Assembly: GCA_024742485.1 (NCBI GenBank)
Contig: JANSYK010000003.1
Location: 124,001-188,000 of the forward strand
Source: Alphaproteobacteria bacterium
GTDB taxonomy: Bacteria; Pseudomonadota; Alphaproteobacteria; Rhizobiales; Rhizobiaceae
Length of the DNA stretch: 64,000 bases
Direction of reading: 5' to 3'
Shown: in pieces, positions 63,459 to 64,000 of the stretch
Numbering within the stretch: the first letter of the stretch is position 1
Layout of the letters: each line of letters begins with the position of its first letter
Translations under genes and position numbers: made by a program
Notes under the pieces: generated by a model
Databases searched by the model: none
The model's input: the letters and a program-made list of their open reading frames with translations, nothing else
What the model was told of the DNA's origin: nothing

Positions 63459-64000
63459 TCAGCGGACGTTCCAGCCGCGTCCCTCGGTTCCGAACAGTTC
63501 ATATCCGTCAGCCGTAACCGCGACCGTATCCTCGAGCTTGATGAAGCCACGGCGAGGGTGAAGCATGGTTGTTTCGACCGAGATCACCATACCCTCTAGG
63601 AGCGGCCGGATGGCATCCACGCCCTCATAGGCCACCGGGTGGTTGGTCATCAGGAACGGCACCTCATGACTGATCACGCCCATGCCATGGGCGAAGAAGT
63701 CCGTGCAGGCCTTGTTGGTCTGCTGTGCCAATACACCCTGGGCGTGGGAGATCATGTCACCGCCGATCGTGCCTGGCGCAATTTTGGAAAACGCGGCCTG
63801 TTGGACGGTTTCGACCTCTGCCAAAAGGTCCTCGAGCTCGGCATCCGGTTCCCCGAGAACACCCATGCGACAGATATCGCCGATATAACCTCGAAGGTTT
63901 CCGCCAGAGTCGATTGACAGCACATCACCATCATTCCATTTCTGCTCAGAGGCCGCCCGATTGTGACTGGCACCGAGTGTCAGCAGGCAGTATTCGAACT
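63459..64000 (-). CDS. M24 family metallopeptidase (start beyond window)
   Basis: The C-terminal 180 residues of an M24 (pita-bread fold) protein; the frame stays open to the window edge. The five metal ligands are visible: Asp in SIDSGG and in IGDICR, His in HGMGVISHE, Glu in VETTM and Glu in KLEDT. Family members are Xaa-Pro peptidases, creatinases and ectoine hydrolases. The ORF track lists only 154 aa because its GTG is internal. Convergent with the MoaD-like gene. Confidence 0.88.
   Translation of the reverse strand, partial: FEYCLLTLGASHNRAASEQKWNDGDVLSIDSGGNLRGYIGDICRMGVLGEPDAELEDLLAEVETVQQAAFSKIAPGTIGGDMISHAQGVLAQQTNKACTDFFAHGMGVISHEVPFLMTNHPVAYEGVDAIRPLLEGMVISVETTMLHPRRGFIKLEDTVAVTADGYELFGTEGRGWNVR

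Noticed and set aside
1-64000. Search for tRNA, rRNA, insertion sequences, phage or integrase genes
   Set aside because: None recognised by eye in either strand; no transposase-like protein in the ORF track and no flanking inverted repeats seen.

Overview
The window looks like a chromosomal stretch of an alphaproteobacterium, probably a member of the Hyphomicrobiales (Rhizobiales). The basis is the gene families and layout: a large two-ATPase sugar/polyol ABC importer, an accessory FtsH/Lon-like protease cluster, DUF1127 proteins, BCCT and CoxMSL-type operons, and TTGA-N6-TCAA boxes. No rRNA, tRNA, IS element, phage gene or CRISPR array was seen. Genes are densely packed into operons with many 4-bp ATGA or TGATG overlaps. 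Both edges cut a gene: an SDR dehydrogenase on the left and an M24 peptidase on the right.

Layout: (A) 1-9.6 kb, minus strand: a nine-gene carbohydrate or polyol uptake and catabolism operon with a Tat-exported binding protein, two permeases, two different ATPases, a Gfo/Idh/MocA oxidoreductase, a TIM-barrel epimerase, a DUF4432 mutarotase-like protein and an SDR. A LacI-type regulator is divergent. (B) 10.9-20.3 kb: a stress and proteostasis cluster with FtsH divergent from a Lon-like protease, a universal stress protein, an APC permease and an NDP-forming acyl-CoA synthetase fused to a GNAT domain. Three TTGA-N6-TCAA (FNR/FixK type) boxes lie in its promoters, one of them a perfect TTGAT-N4-ATCAA. 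(C) 20.4-24.2 kb: a SARP-like activator fused to an alpha/beta hydrolase, flanked by a DUF1127 gene and a homocysteine S-methyltransferase gene. These two genes share a leader carrying three hexamer repeats at exact 12-bp spacing. (D) 24.5-36.5 kb: a peptidoglycan salvage locus: MurA, BadF-type sugar kinase, MurQ, a dipeptide-type ABC importer, a cytoplasmic beta-lactamase-fold hydrolase, AnmK and a MurR-like RpiR regulator. (E) 36.8-44.7 kb: CoA-transferase, MaoC hydratase, an RbsABC-type sugar importer, IclR, an RraA-like aldolase and a shikimate-dehydrogenase-like protein.

(F) 44.7-49.4 kb: a DUF2194/deacetylase-like protein divergent from a GT4 glycosyltransferase, then a beta-barrel protein with an unusual 200-residue N-terminal extension. 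(G) 49.6-50.4 kb: an ArsR/SRPBCC pair under a perfect 40-bp palindrome. (H) 50.5-59.4 kb: a LysR-linked six-gene minus-strand operon (aldehyde dehydrogenase, M19-like protein, BCCT transporter, unknown 566-aa protein, DUF3726, Ldh-type dehydrogenase). (I) 59.6-64 kb: a CoxMSL-type molybdenum hydroxylase with a MoaD-like protein, and a convergent M24 peptidase.

The most interesting signals are the SARP/hydrolase regulator with its repeated operator, the complete PTS-free peptidoglycan salvage locus with a palindrome at the murQ promoter, the anaerobox-controlled protease/acylation cluster, and the ATPase pair whose motif defects sort into one canonical and one degenerate ATP site. All functional statements come from reading the sequence. 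No database search was run.
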